A stretch of DNA of 64,000 nt from MED-G105 sp039025235. GTDB taxonomy: Bacteria; Pseudomonadota; Alphaproteobacteria; Caulobacterales; Parvularculaceae. The position numbers and the translations under genes were made by a program. The stretch is from assembly GCA_039025235.1 (NCBI GenBank), contig JBCCOS010000015.1, positions 1 through 64,000 on the forward strand, read 5' to 3'. Numbering within the stretch: position 1 is the stretch's first letter; the number at the start of each line of letters is the position of its first letter. Under the pieces are notes generated by a model that had not been told where the DNA came from, ran no database searches, and saw only the letters and a program-made list of their open reading frames with translations. Shown in pieces: positions 35,373-44,296 of this stretch.

Positions 35373-35864
35373 CTAAAGCAGTCCTAATTCAGCTAACTCA
35401 GCCCGCAGTTGAGCTTCGGCTTTCGCCATTTCCTTTTGCAACTCTGCCGATGGCCGTTTCTGTTTCCTAAGCCTTCCCGCTTTATATGCAGCGATGGGGA
35501 CGATATCCTTTGGCGCATCGTCATCACTTAGGTAGCGCCATCCTTGAAATGCCTTCCGGGGATACGCATGCGTGGGTATCAATGGCGGGTCCAAGAGTAT
35601 TGCACAGCGCTCAACGTTATCAGGACCTACAACCGGCTCAAGACCAATAATTTTTTGTCGGACTAGAATATGACCTTTAATGACCCAATAAATAGACCCG
35701 CCGTCCATGAGTTCATCACGTCGTTTCGGGAACATTCGTGTCAAGTGGTCATGAACGGCTCCTAATCCGTTTAACGTATTGCTTTTCGTACGACGGTCTA
35801 CCCAGTTTTGCAGATCTTGAATGGTGTCAGCGCCAACACATAACTTCAGCAAGTGCACAGTCAT
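35373..35864 (-). CDS. DUF1489 family protein
   Basis: The sequence 'MTVHLLKLCVGADTIQDLQNWVDRR', 'TRMFPKRRDELMDGGSIYWVIKG' and 'AFQGWRYLSDDDAPKDI' matches DUF1489, a conserved family mainly of alphaproteobacteria with no established role. The ATG at 35864 gives the canonical N-terminus, and an earlier start at 35897 adds a short hydrophobic stretch. It lies tightly before the membrane protein at 34460-35371. Confidence 0.85.
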   Translation of the reverse strand: MTVHLLKLCVGADTIQDLQNWVDRRTKSNTLNGLGAVHDHLTRMFPKRRDELMDGGSIYWVIKGHILVRQKIIGLEPVVGPDNVERCAILLDPPLIPTHAYPRKAFQGWRYLSDDDAPKDIVPIAAYKAGRLRKQKRPSAELQKEMAKAEAQLRAELAELGLL

Positions 35865-36009
35865 AAATATCAGAATTTTCCCAAGCGAAAAAAACAATTA
35901 GCTCGGCTCTTAGTCCGCCTAACGAAGAAGTACTTGGCTTAACGTTTCCGGCCTGACACTCCTTGTTCACGCCCCATAAAACGTTCGAAGGACGTTATTC
36001 GCAAAGAAA

Positions 36010-36978
36010 CTATTCGGCCGCATGTAACCGAGCGATTTCGCGGGCTCTTTGTCTCTTTAATTCATGCCGCGCCGTTCGCTTCACCAGTATATAGAGAATA
36101 AAATAACTAATAGCGGCGCCGACAGCTGCTAGCCAAATTGGCGCATTTTCAAACAACATATAATAGTGGTTTGAAAGCCCGAATGATGCCAACAGCCCAG
36201 GAAACTGCTGACCAACAAAGAGTGCTCCGCCGAGGGTTGTTAGACCAAGTGCTAAAACACCTGCTAGTGCAGCACCAACAGTAACACCAATGTCAGCGTG
36301 TTCTTCTGCTTTCGAAACAATGATTTTCGTCGGATCACCACCTAATGCTTGAGTGGCCGAAAATAGCGCCCGGGCTCTGGCTGCTTTCTCTTGATTTGAC
36401 ATCGGTATATCTGATGCGTGCTTCTTTCTATCAAAGCTAACAACTGGCTTTGCCTTAAGCTCGCGATCAGAGACAAAACCCAACTCGCATTCGGGGGCAG
36501 GCATTATGTCCGCCGTGGGCACGACAAGCGACGCATCCGTCGGCATCAGAAAAAGAGATTTCTCTGCCGCACGCCGCCTAACGAGACCGTCTAGGGTTAC
36601 CATCTCACCATTGACGCGTGCCTTACTCCACATTTCCATGGCGTTTGCGGCGGCGAGCTTATCCCCCTCGTTGAGTTTGCGTAATGTCGTCGAACGTCGC
36701 CAATTTTCTTCACCAATATTGAAAATTAGCGAAACAAGGGCATCGTGTTCATTTTGGTTAAGCGGTGCACGGACAGTTTCCGCGAGCACCTGTTCTATCG
36801 GCTGAACGTCTGTTCGAAGAAGGCGCTCGGCATCATGTTCGGTAACCGTCATCCCGTGACGTGCAGATGTGGTGTGCCCGTATCCAACGGTCCATTCTTC
36901 ATTGGGTGTGTAGTGCGCAGACATGCGCAACCCTTCATACCCTTTTATTAAATTCAGACCGGTGTCACCTGTTTTCAT
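36010..36978 (-). CDS. Membrane-anchored GH24 (T4-type) lysozyme
   Basis: The N-terminal 150 residues are a phage-type lysozyme: 'LIKGYEGLRMSAHY' with the catalytic glutamate, 'EWTVGYGHTTS' and 'ALVSLIFNIG...STTLRKLNEGD'. Unlike phage endolysins, a linker of about 80 residues and two C-terminal membrane helices follow (about 231-255 and 284-304), ending in a basic tail. No signal peptide is visible at the N-terminus, so the topology is unclear. No holin or phage structural genes surround it, which argues for a domesticated gene. ATG at 36978 is used, with a GTG six bases upstream also possible. Confidence 0.8.
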   Translation of the reverse strand: MKTGDTGLNLIKGYEGLRMSAHYTPNEEWTVGYGHTTSARHGMTVTEHDAERLLRTDVQPIEQVLAETVRAPLNQNEHDALVSLIFNIGEENWRRSTTLRKLNEGDKLAAANAMEMWSKARVNGEMVTLDGLVRRRAAEKSLFLMPTDASLVVPTADIMPAPECELGFVSDRELKAKPVVSFDRKKHASDIPMSNQEKAARARALFSATQALGGDPTKIIVSKAEEHADIGVTVGAALAGVLALGLTTLGGALFVGQQFPGLLASFGLSNHYYMLFENAPIWLAAVGAAISYFILYILVKRTARHELKRQRAREIARLHAAE

Positions 36979-36984
36979 GGTCAC

Positions 36985-37812
36985 CCGCCAACACCCCTCT
37001 AAAAACTTAACCTACAGATCTGTTGAATGCTGCTTTGTTGGACAGCGCAGAATTCAATACCGACGATCCAACTCTTCAAAATCCACACGAAACTACAATC
37101 AACAAACAATCAGGCGTGGAATTCCAACTCAAAACCGCACCCTTAACCATCTCTATTCTTGTACATTAGCACGGCGTTAACGATGTGTGTAGAGCCGCGA
37201 TCCACTGATCTTGAAGCATTTCCAGCCCAACGGCACACGATTGGCAACCCATTCGGCAAAACGAGAAAATGCGAACGACTGTGAAAGCAATGCATTTCAA
37301 GCTTAAATGGCTACCGATTGAGAGGCAGGAAATGCGCAAAATCAAAGACCTAAAGCCGTTCGGCAGTTCCATCTGAAACGGAGCGATTTTTGACCTACCT
37401 CGGTGATGCAAATTGAAACGAATGCGCTTTAGTGTCCCATTTTGTGCCAATGAAACGATATTCGGTGTCTCAAATTCTCAATCTCGAACTTAATTCAAAA
37501 AAGATGAAAGTCGGGGAATGCGATAAAACCTTCTAACACCGTGATTGCCCGTGGGCGTAACCTTCTCCAAAGCTTTCTAAGCCACTCATTTTCATAGGGA
37601 ATCTGCCCAGCAGAGTTTTCACAGACAGGTTTTTTGCTAATCTATGGAAACTAAGCCAAATTTGTAACTTACTAGATACCCGTTGCCATATTGGCACGAT
37701 TATTGGTTTGTAGGAGTTGGAGTGCGTTGCCTCTCGCGCGAAACCTGAAAAGGGGGACGTAAGAGCGTTAAGTCGCCACCGTCGGTACAGAGGCGTATGA
37801 GTAGGTGAAATT
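36985..37812. other. Long interval with one hairpin repeat
   Basis: About 830 bases. I see no supported gene, since the frames there are antisense or lack start signals. Copy D of the hairpin repeat lies at 37350-37391. The promoter of the proline-rich gene at 37813 should be in the right-hand part. Confidence 0.45.
37350..37391 (+). repeat. Interspersed hairpin repeat, copy D
   Basis: CTAAAGCCGTTC, then CATCTGAAACGGAGCG, matches copy A, and the flank AAAATCAAAGAC is conserved. The right arm has decayed (ATTTTTG). Confidence 0.7.
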
Positions 37813-38540
37813 ATGTTTGGAAATGGACTGGCAAACATTGTCGCGGCATTGATCGTGGCTGGAGCCATAGTCTGGACTGACTTTGGTGACAAAGGTGCGG
37901 CCGAGGCTAAGGTGTCTGATGAAAACTTCGAAGAATGGTACGCACGCGCCGTCGGTGACATCCGCAATGATATTGTTGTCAATTGTGGTTGTTGTGGCGA
38001 CGAAAATACAGGCGTTAGGAAGGCTGCAAACGCACCTTTTTAGGTGCCCGCCCCGTTCCACGCCGTGTTGCTGGCTATAATCCAGCAGCACCGGCAGGTA
38101 CGCGGCGGGCTCCTGAACTTCGCTCTGTCAACGCAACACCCGCTGTAACGCAGCCCGCTCGGTTTGCCACCAATGCCTTTCCGCCCGCGGCACCCGTTGC
38201 CGGGCCGGGTGGCGGTGCGCCGTTTCTTCCGCCCGCGTTCGTCCCTCCGCTGGTTCCTGTTTTTACGACGGTCCCGCCGGGCGGTGAAACGCCTCCACAA
38301 GATCAGCCGCCCGTTACGCCACCTGGCGAACCTCCAGTCACGCCGCCTGGTGAACCTCCGGTGACGCCACCCGTTCCGCCGGTTGATCCCCCTGTTATCC
38401 CTCCTGTTGATCCACCAGTCGACCCACCTGCGGATCCACCAACGCCAATGCCAGAGCCAGGCGCACTGCCACTATTTATAATGGCGCTGATTGGACTTTT
38501 CGCAATGCGCACGAGACGCAGACCAGTTGAGACTGAATAA
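37813..38540 (+). pseudogene. Proline-rich protein with PEP-CTERM-like tail, split by a -1 frameshift
   Basis: An ATG with AGGTGA upstream opens a 76-codon frame with an N-terminal hydrophobic helix (NIVAALIVAGAIVW). It stops with TAG at 38041-38043, directly after a run of five T. One frame back, the reading continues without a start codon for 165 codons. That part has repeated PP-V-x-PP/GE units and the C-terminal 'MPEPGALPLFIMALIGLFAMRTRRR'. This tail has the layout of a PEP-CTERM/exosortase sorting signal: P-E-P motif, hydrophobic helix, basic end. One extra T would restore a single frame of about 242 codons. A sequencing error, a true mutation, slippage or phase variation are all possible. 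A strong terminator follows. No exosortase is seen nearby. Confidence 0.65.
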
Positions 38541-38546
38541 ATGAGG

Positions 38547-38581
38547 AACCCGAGTGATTAACTGAATCACTCGGGTTATTT
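38547..38581 (+). terminator. Strong intrinsic terminator
   Basis: AACCCGAGTGATT and AATCACTCGGGTT form a perfect 13-bp stem with a 5-base loop, followed by ATTTC. It ends the proline-rich gene's transcript. Confidence 0.8.
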
Positions 38582-38607
38582 CGTTACATTGAATTCGTGT
38601 TCAACGC

Positions 38608-38651
38608 CTACAGCGCCTCCGTTTCAATTGGAATCAGAACGGCGCTTTAAG
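38608..38651 (-). repeat. Interspersed hairpin repeat, copy E (inverted)
   Basis: On the minus strand: CTTAAAGCGCCGTTCTGATT, then CCAATTGAAACGGAGGCG and CTGTAG. The flank AAAATCAAAAAC matches the other copies. Confidence 0.7.
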
Positions 38652-38743
38652 TTTTTGATTTTACCCATTTCCTTAACGCCAACTGCATACACTTGGCTTG
38701 GAAATGCTTTAAAGTGAAGCGATTGCACACGGATCAATTAGAA

Positions 38744-40300
38744 TTAAAGCAAGACGACAGCAGCGAGCCCAAGGAAAACGAAAAAACCAATGATATCTGT
38801 CACGGTAGTGACAAAAACAGCGGATGACACGGCTGGGTCATGTCCAGCGCGTTGGAGGGCAATCGGGACAAGGATCCCCGCTAAAGCGGCGGCGAGCAAA
38901 TTTACAATCATCGCTACGCCAACGACAGCACCCAGCTGAAAACTGGCCGGTCCATTTCCTGTCGTTACGTTATACCAGGTGGCAGCGAGCCCCCCCATAA
39001 TGACGGCAAAAAGAAGTCCGTTCAGAAGCCCAACCTTTGCTTCACGCCATACGATTCGAGCCGTGTTGGAAGGCGTTAAGTCTTTGGTGGCTAATGAACG
39101 TACTGCAACGGTAAGCGTTTGTGTCCCGGCATTCCCGCCCATACTAGCAACAATCGGCATTAAGATGGCTAACGCCACTATTTGAGAAATTGCGCCGTCG
39201 AACAAGGCAATAACAAAAGATGCAAGGATGGCCGTTAATAAGTTCACGGCTAGCCAAGAAAAACGAGAACGGACGGTTTCGAACACCGTATCGGCAAGAC
39301 CGGTATCGGCTTCAACACCGCCCAACGCAAGCATGTCTTCCTGTGTTTCTTCATGCACGACCTCAACGACGTCATCTACAGTGATCATACCGATAAGCCG
39401 TCCGCCTTCATCGATGACCGGCGCGGATATTAAATTGTATTTTTCAAATTTATATCCAACGTCCTCACGGTCCATATCAACTGGAACTTCGTAAAGATCG
39501 CCGGACATGATGGCGTCGATACGCGTTTCCCTCGTTGACCTTAACAAGGTTGAAAGTCCGACGACCCCGATCGGCTTAAATGCCGGGTCTATGACAAAAA
39601 TGTCGTAGAAACGGTCTGGAAGATCATCCGCGGCTCTGAGACGGTCGATGATCTGCCCTGTGGTCCAATATGCCGGCGCGGCAAAAACATCGCGCTGCAT
39701 AAGACGACCGGCCGTCTCCTCGCCATAGTCAAACGCCTTATTAAGGGCGATCCGCTCTCCTAGCGGGACGTCAGCAAGAATTTCGGCTCGAACGTTCTCT
39801 TCAAGCTCTTCAAGAATAAAGGCGGCATCATCCGTATCAAGATCTGCAACGGCAGCAGCAATCGCTTCCGTTGGTTGAAGCTTCACCAAATCTTCGATAA
39901 GGTCAGCGTCTAACTCGGCGAGAACGGGGCCAGGCAATACACCGCCCAACAGACCAACAAGGGCTATACGCTCTTCTTCATCGAGAAGCCCAATGACATC
40001 TGCAAGGTCCGCCGGATGGAGATCATCGCAAAGGTCGGATACCGTTTGCTCATCATTAGAGACAATCGCTTCTGACACACGGTCAACAAATGCCTCCGCA
40101 ATGGACTGATCGTCTTCCAATAGCGGTGCTTGCGCAGCATCATTGTCAAACTTTTCTCCATCTATCGTTTCGTGTTGTTGTTGATGGTCGATGTCCGCTA
40201 CTCCCGAGGCAGAGCGACCGTTATCACGAATACCAGTGTCCCCCGCATCGTTATCCAATGCAGATTGAGGACATTCTTTCATGGTAGTCGGATCGGCCAT
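38744..40300 (-). CDS. mgtE: Magnesium transporter MgtE
   Basis: This inner-membrane Mg2+ channel has 518 residues. The cytoplasmic N domain ('LHPADLADVIGLLDEEERIALVGLL' and an 'LEELEENVRAEIL' helix repeat) is followed by a CBS pair ('RAADDLPDRFYDIFVIDP', 'DRLIGMITVDDVVEVVHEE'-type segments) and five membrane helices with the family's 'MPIVASMGGNAGTQTLTVAVR' pore segment. N and CBS domains close the channel when Mg2+ is high. It follows the DUF1467 gene with a gap of about 170 bases. The assignment is firm. Confidence 0.95.
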   Translation of the reverse strand: MADPTTMKECPQSALDNDAGDTGIRDNGRSASGVADIDHQQQHETIDGEKFDNDAAQAPLLEDDQSIAEAFVDRVSEAIVSNDEQTVSDLCDDLHPADLADVIGLLDEEERIALVGLLGGVLPGPVLAELDADLIEDLVKLQPTEAIAAAVADLDTDDAAFILEELEENVRAEILADVPLGERIALNKAFDYGEETAGRLMQRDVFAAPAYWTTGQIIDRLRAADDLPDRFYDIFVIDPAFKPIGVVGLSTLLRSTRETRIDAIMSGDLYEVPVDMDREDVGYKFEKYNLISAPVIDEGGRLIGMITVDDVVEVVHEETQEDMLALGGVEADTGLADTVFETVRSRFSWLAVNLLTAILASFVIALFDGAISQIVALAILMPIVASMGGNAGTQTLTVAVRSLATKDLTPSNTARIVWREAKVGLLNGLLFAVIMGGLAATWYNVTTGNGPASFQLGAVVGVAMIVNLLAAALAGILVPIALQRAGHDPAVSSAVFVTTVTDIIGFFVFLGLAAVVLL

Positions 40301-40472
40301 ACACCACCCAACAAAGAAACATATGAAATTTTATTGATCGGTTTGAGAGTAAAAGCGAACCAACGAATCTTCAACAGCCAATAAGCCTTATGGTGCTATT
40401 ATTTAAAAGTTTCTTTTCACTGTAGGTGTGCACCATAGATTCTAAAAGAAACCCATCGGCCAAAGCTATTTA

Positions 40473-40718
40473 TCAATCGCGATAGTCAAATATTCCGCTG
40501 ACAATCACTCCAATCACAATGACGGATAATACCGATGAAATGATTGTCGCTTGTAGTGCTTTTCTTTTCAGGTCTGGGTTATTGGGTGCGCCAGGTTCCG
40601 CACCGGGAACAATTGGGGCATCACTCTCCCAATCCCCTTTTACGCCGATTGGTAACACCGCCAAAAAAACGCACCACCAGATAATGACAAATACAACGAC
40701 GCCAGCACCAAAATTCAT
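40473..40718 (-). CDS. DUF1467 family small membrane protein
   Basis: An 81-residue protein with two membrane helices ('VVVFVIIWWCVFLAVLPIGV' and 'ATIISSVLSVIVIGVIVSGI') separated by a polar loop with E-P-G-A-P-N-N-P. This matches DUF1467, which in alphaproteobacteria is often encoded directly after RNase J, as here. Its function is unknown. Confidence 0.85.
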   Translation of the reverse strand: MNFGAGVVVFVIIWWCVFLAVLPIGVKGDWESDAPIVPGAEPGAPNNPDLKRKALQATIISSVLSVIVIGVIVSGIFDYRD

Positions 40719-40780
40719 TTATAAACTGGCCCTCTCATGCCACGATCAGTAATACCGCGCCTTAGCCTCACCCGCCTCAG

Positions 40781-42436
40781 TTAAACCCGATGGATCATGA
40801 CCCGGACGATTGGCCGTTTCCCCCAAGTTTCCATCATTCGATTTCGAACGGCCCGGGTGACGGCAGTTTCAATCGCGACAGGGTCGCGGCGCCTTCCCGC
40901 GGAAAGAAGATAAAATGCATCCTCCGCCGTCTCCACCAGGAGGGCATCAGTTAATTCACCGTTCCCTGATATCGTGGGCGTTCCGACCAATTCAACAATT
41001 GGCGTTGTCGCAAGTTCACCAGCCTCTTCTAAGGCAAGCGATACCATAACCAGGCCTGCAAAGCTTAATTTTTTTCTCTCATTGAGAGCCGGTGATCCCG
41101 TCGGCATAAGATGTGATCCGTCGAGCATCAGGCGACCGTTGGGGACCTCGTCGATAACAATGACGTCTCCAGGGGCAATGCGTATCAAATCGCCATTTCG
41201 CGGTGAAAGTGACCCCTCCACACCTAGCTCAATGGCAAACTCTGCATGACGTTCTAGGTGCCGTGCCTCCCCATGAACAGGAATAACAAAATCCGGCTCA
41301 ACCCATCCGTACATTTTCTTCAGCTCATCCTGATTTGGGTGTCCGGATACGTGAACAAATGCGTCACCCTCGCCAATTAAATGAACACCGAGCTCAACGA
41401 GATCATTTTGCATCGTGTAAATCTCGCGTTCGTTCCCTGGAATCACCTTTGAGGAAAAAATGACGGTGTCCCCTTCCGTTAGCGAAACATCCGGATGGTC
41501 ATCCCGCGCCATTCGCGACAATGCAGCGCGTGGTTCGCCCTGACTACCCGTGCACAAAAAAAGAATATGTTCACGCGGGATATAGGCAGCTTCTTTCGCA
41601 GAAACGAAAGTAATATCTTCTGGCAATAGTCCCGTGGCGCGTGCTGCATCAACAATGCGAAGCATCGATCGACCTAACAAACAAACACTTCGATCAGCGT
41701 CTTTTGCGGCAAGGCAAATAGAAACGACCCTGCCAAAATTAGAGGCGAACGTTGTAACGGCTACCCTGCCTTTTTGTTCTTTGATGATTGTCGCGAGCGT
41801 TTCTTTTACTTGGGTTTCTGAACCCGATACCCCTGTCGAAAATACGTTGGTCGAATCACAGACCATCGTTGAGATACCTTCAGCCGCAAATGATTTAATT
41901 GCCGCTTCATCCGCGCATGGCCCTATTGTTGGCGTTGGATCAAGCTTCCAATCACCAGTATGCAGGACATTTGTAATTGGTGTACGGATCGCGATTCCGC
42001 TCGGTTCTGGAATTGAATGCGTTAAAGTCAAATATTCTAAATCGAAAGGTCCAAGTGTGAAACGAGCGCCAGTATTTATGACGCGTAAATCAACACTAAC
42101 ACCCGCTTCTAAGAGTTTTGCCTCCACTAATTTTGCAGTAAACGGCGTTGCAAACACTGGACATTGCAACTTCGGTGCTAGCAAGGCGACCGCCCCAATG
42201 TGATCCTCGTGACCGTGCGTCAGCAGCAAGCCGAGCAGATTTTCTTCTAAAATAAAAGAGGGATCGGGGCAGATTAGTTCGATGCCGGGCATCGAGAGAT
42301 CACCAAACATGACGCCGCAATCAATCATGACCCATTTGCGGTTCTTCGGTGGTCCAAACCCGTAGCAATTCATGTTCATGCCGATTTCCCCCGATCCACC
42401 TAACGGAAGAAAAACTAGTTCATCTTTGTTCGCCAA
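40781..42436 (-). CDS. rnj: Ribonuclease J
   Basis: This metallo-beta-lactamase/beta-CASP ribonuclease acts in mRNA decay and rRNA maturation, with 5'-exonuclease activity. The metal site is THGHEDHIG, with further ligands in 'LHTGDWKLD' and the beta-CASP motif 'PVHGEARHLERH'. The N-terminus 'LVFLPLGGSGEIGMNMNCYG' is typical. TTG is used as start. It lies downstream of coaX in the order birA-coaX-rnj-DUF1467, a common alphaproteobacterial arrangement. Confidence 0.93.
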   Translation of the reverse strand: MANKDELVFLPLGGSGEIGMNMNCYGFGPPKNRKWVMIDCGVMFGDLSMPGIELICPDPSFILEENLLGLLLTHGHEDHIGAVALLAPKLQCPVFATPFTAKLVEAKLLEAGVSVDLRVINTGARFTLGPFDLEYLTLTHSIPEPSGIAIRTPITNVLHTGDWKLDPTPTIGPCADEAAIKSFAAEGISTMVCDSTNVFSTGVSGSETQVKETLATIIKEQKGRVAVTTFASNFGRVVSICLAAKDADRSVCLLGRSMLRIVDAARATGLLPEDITFVSAKEAAYIPREHILFLCTGSQGEPRAALSRMARDDHPDVSLTEGDTVIFSSKVIPGNEREIYTMQNDLVELGVHLIGEGDAFVHVSGHPNQDELKKMYGWVEPDFVIPVHGEARHLERHAEFAIELGVEGSLSPRNGDLIRIAPGDVIVIDEVPNGRLMLDGSHLMPTGSPALNERKKLSFAGLVMVSLALEEAGELATTPIVELVGTPTISGNGELTDALLVETAEDAFYLLSAGRRRDPVAIETAVTRAVRNRMMETWGKRPIVRVMIHRV

Positions 42437-42558
42437 TAGTTTGGTCCTGATCGATTTAAGCTCGATGGTTTGAGCGTTTCATTTCAGCGTGGGGCTTGCA
42501 TCACGCGTGCAAGTTTTGAGATGGTCAATGTTAATGGTAGCGTTGGCTGACCCAACCC

Positions 42559-43350
42559 CTAGTCGCTAATTCTACCTGCGGCCTTTGCGCGCCTGTACAC
42601 TTCGATAAGCCCACGAATAGTTAAATCCGTGTCAAAATAATCGATTTTGTCTGTGGCCCCCTCAAACAGACTTGCAATACCACCGGTTGCAACGACCTTA
42701 AGGTCATCAGGATACTCTTTCTTAATATGATGAATGAGCCCTTCGATAAGGCCAATATACCCCCAAAAGACTCCTGACTTCATCGCACCGACGGTATCGA
42801 CACCAATAACGGTCTCAGGCTCTTCAATAGCGACCCGGGGTAATTGTGCCGCAGCATCATGGAGCGCCTGCATGGACAGATTTAACCCTGGGGCAATCAC
42901 ACCCCCTTCAAAACCACCGTCAGCGCCAACCACATCGAAATTCGTTGCTGTACCAGAATCAACGATGACGAGCGGGCCTCCGTATTTTGTATAGCCCCCT
43001 ACTGAGTTCACAAGCCGATCTGCCCCCGCTTCCGATGGTTTCGGAATTCTCACCGGGACGCCCGGGATGGTTTCAGCGGAGATTACATAAGGCTCTCGAT
43101 TGAAATATCGACGCGATAAATTCCGCAAATGAAAAAGCGACTGTGGCACCACATTCGATATCACACAGTCGCGAACATCACTGAGGTTACAGCCTGAAAA
43201 CTGGAGAAGTTGGGAAAGCCAGACAGCATATTCATCAGCTGTACGCGTTTTTGATGTGGACGTGCGCCACTGGGCGACAGGTGTCATTCCATCCAAGTCG
43301 ATCAAAGCGATCACAGAATTTGTGTTTCCAACATCAATCGCGAGTAACAT
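42559..43350 (-). CDS. coaX: Type III pantothenate kinase
   Basis: The enzyme phosphorylates pantothenate, the first step to coenzyme A. The ASKHA-fold signatures are 'LLAIDVGNTNSVIALI' (phosphate 1), 'LVIVDSGTATNFDVV' (phosphate 2) and 'GGVIAPGLNLSMQALHDAAAQLP'. Length 263 is normal. With panC elsewhere in the window, the cell can make and use pantothenate. It sits between birA and rnj. Confidence 0.95.
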   Translation of the reverse strand: MLLAIDVGNTNSVIALIDLDGMTPVAQWRTSTSKTRTADEYAVWLSQLLQFSGCNLSDVRDCVISNVVPQSLFHLRNLSRRYFNREPYVISAETIPGVPVRIPKPSEAGADRLVNSVGGYTKYGGPLVIVDSGTATNFDVVGADGGFEGGVIAPGLNLSMQALHDAAAQLPRVAIEEPETVIGVDTVGAMKSGVFWGYIGLIEGLIHHIKKEYPDDLKVVATGGIASLFEGATDKIDYFDTDLTIRGLIEVYRRAKAAGRISD

Positions 43351-43489
43351 AACTATACTGGACCCAATTCTGACAACGCCGCTATCTTCTACAACCAGTG
43401 TCGGTCAATCAATGGTTCAGCTCTTTGAAAGAGCGCTTGAAGGTGCAACGCCCGTGCACCCTTTCTTTAAGAAGCTAACCGAACTTCTC

Positions 43490-44275
43490 TTACTGTTTAT
43501 CAAAAAATAGCGATCCAGCGGAAAAAACTTTTTCTTCGCCGTCAACCTTAAGAATTAGCGCACCAGTCATATCAATTCCAAGGAATTTACCTGTTATTGA
43601 GCGTGCCGTTTCCTTTTCATCAGGAATATCAAGTATCACGTCTCGTCCAACTCCATAAGCCCGCGCCAACCAGGCATCACGTACAGGAGCAAAACCACTT
43701 CGATTCCATTCATTTTGCCAAACAGTGAAGACTTCGTCGTATACGCGCAAAAATTCTGCGGGTTGAGGGGCTTTTCCAGATGACTTCTTGGACAGCCGTG
43801 CGGTTTGACGACCATCCGGACACGGTGCGTTGATCAGATTAACGCCAAGCCCAAGGCATAGGACAAAGCCATTCGGGACATCCTTCAACTCCAATAGGAT
43901 TCCTGATATTTTCCGGCCATCGAGCAATGCATCATTGGGCCATTTTAGGGTAAAATCTCCTTGAGGCGCATATCTTTTCAGCGCCTCATGCAGAGCGACC
44001 GCGGCAACAAACGAAAGCTGGGACTGGCGCGCTAGATCCTTTAACGGTGCCCCGCCGTTAAAATCACGGGCTTCAAAAATATAGGTTGCTGCGAGATCGC
44101 CCGGACCATGCACCCATGGCGTCCCTCGTCGACCATACCCACCATATTGTTCAATTGCGATTAACCATAGCGGGCCTCTCTCGCCCACAGAAATGCGCCG
44201 CGTGGCCTCTGCACTTGTTGAATCAATTCGATTTAACGTTTCAACCCGTGCACCAGATTCAAAGGCGAGAGGCAA
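43490..44275 (-). CDS. birA: Biotin-[acetyl-CoA-carboxylase] ligase
   Basis: The enzyme attaches biotin to the biotin carboxyl carrier protein. It has the catalytic loop in 'QYGGYGRRGTPWVHGPGDLAATYIFE' and the segment 'LKWPNDALLDGRKISGILLE'. At 261 residues it lacks the N-terminal winged helix of E. coli BirA, so it is a monofunctional ligase and not a repressor. A TTG start has CGGAG upstream. It follows nuoN by about 20 bases and is probably cotranscribed. Confidence 0.93.
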   Translation of the reverse strand: MPLAFESGARVETLNRIDSTSAEATRRISVGERGPLWLIAIEQYGGYGRRGTPWVHGPGDLAATYIFEARDFNGGAPLKDLARQSQLSFVAAVALHEALKRYAPQGDFTLKWPNDALLDGRKISGILLELKDVPNGFVLCLGLGVNLINAPCPDGRQTARLSKKSSGKAPQPAEFLRVYDEVFTVWQNEWNRSGFAPVRDAWLARAYGVGRDVILDIPDEKETARSITGKFLGIDMTGALILKVDGEEKVFSAGSLFFDKQ

Positions 44276-44296
44276 TCAGAGATACTCCGTTTACCG

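Noticed and set aside
37533..37982. 149-codon minus-strand frame opposite the proline-rich gene
   Set aside because: Antisense to a gene with a better ribosome site and a terminator, and low-complexity composition.
38303..38512. Glycine-rich minus-strand frame with many TGG/GGS units
   Set aside because: It is the antisense shadow of the proline-rich repeats of the PEP-CTERM-like protein.
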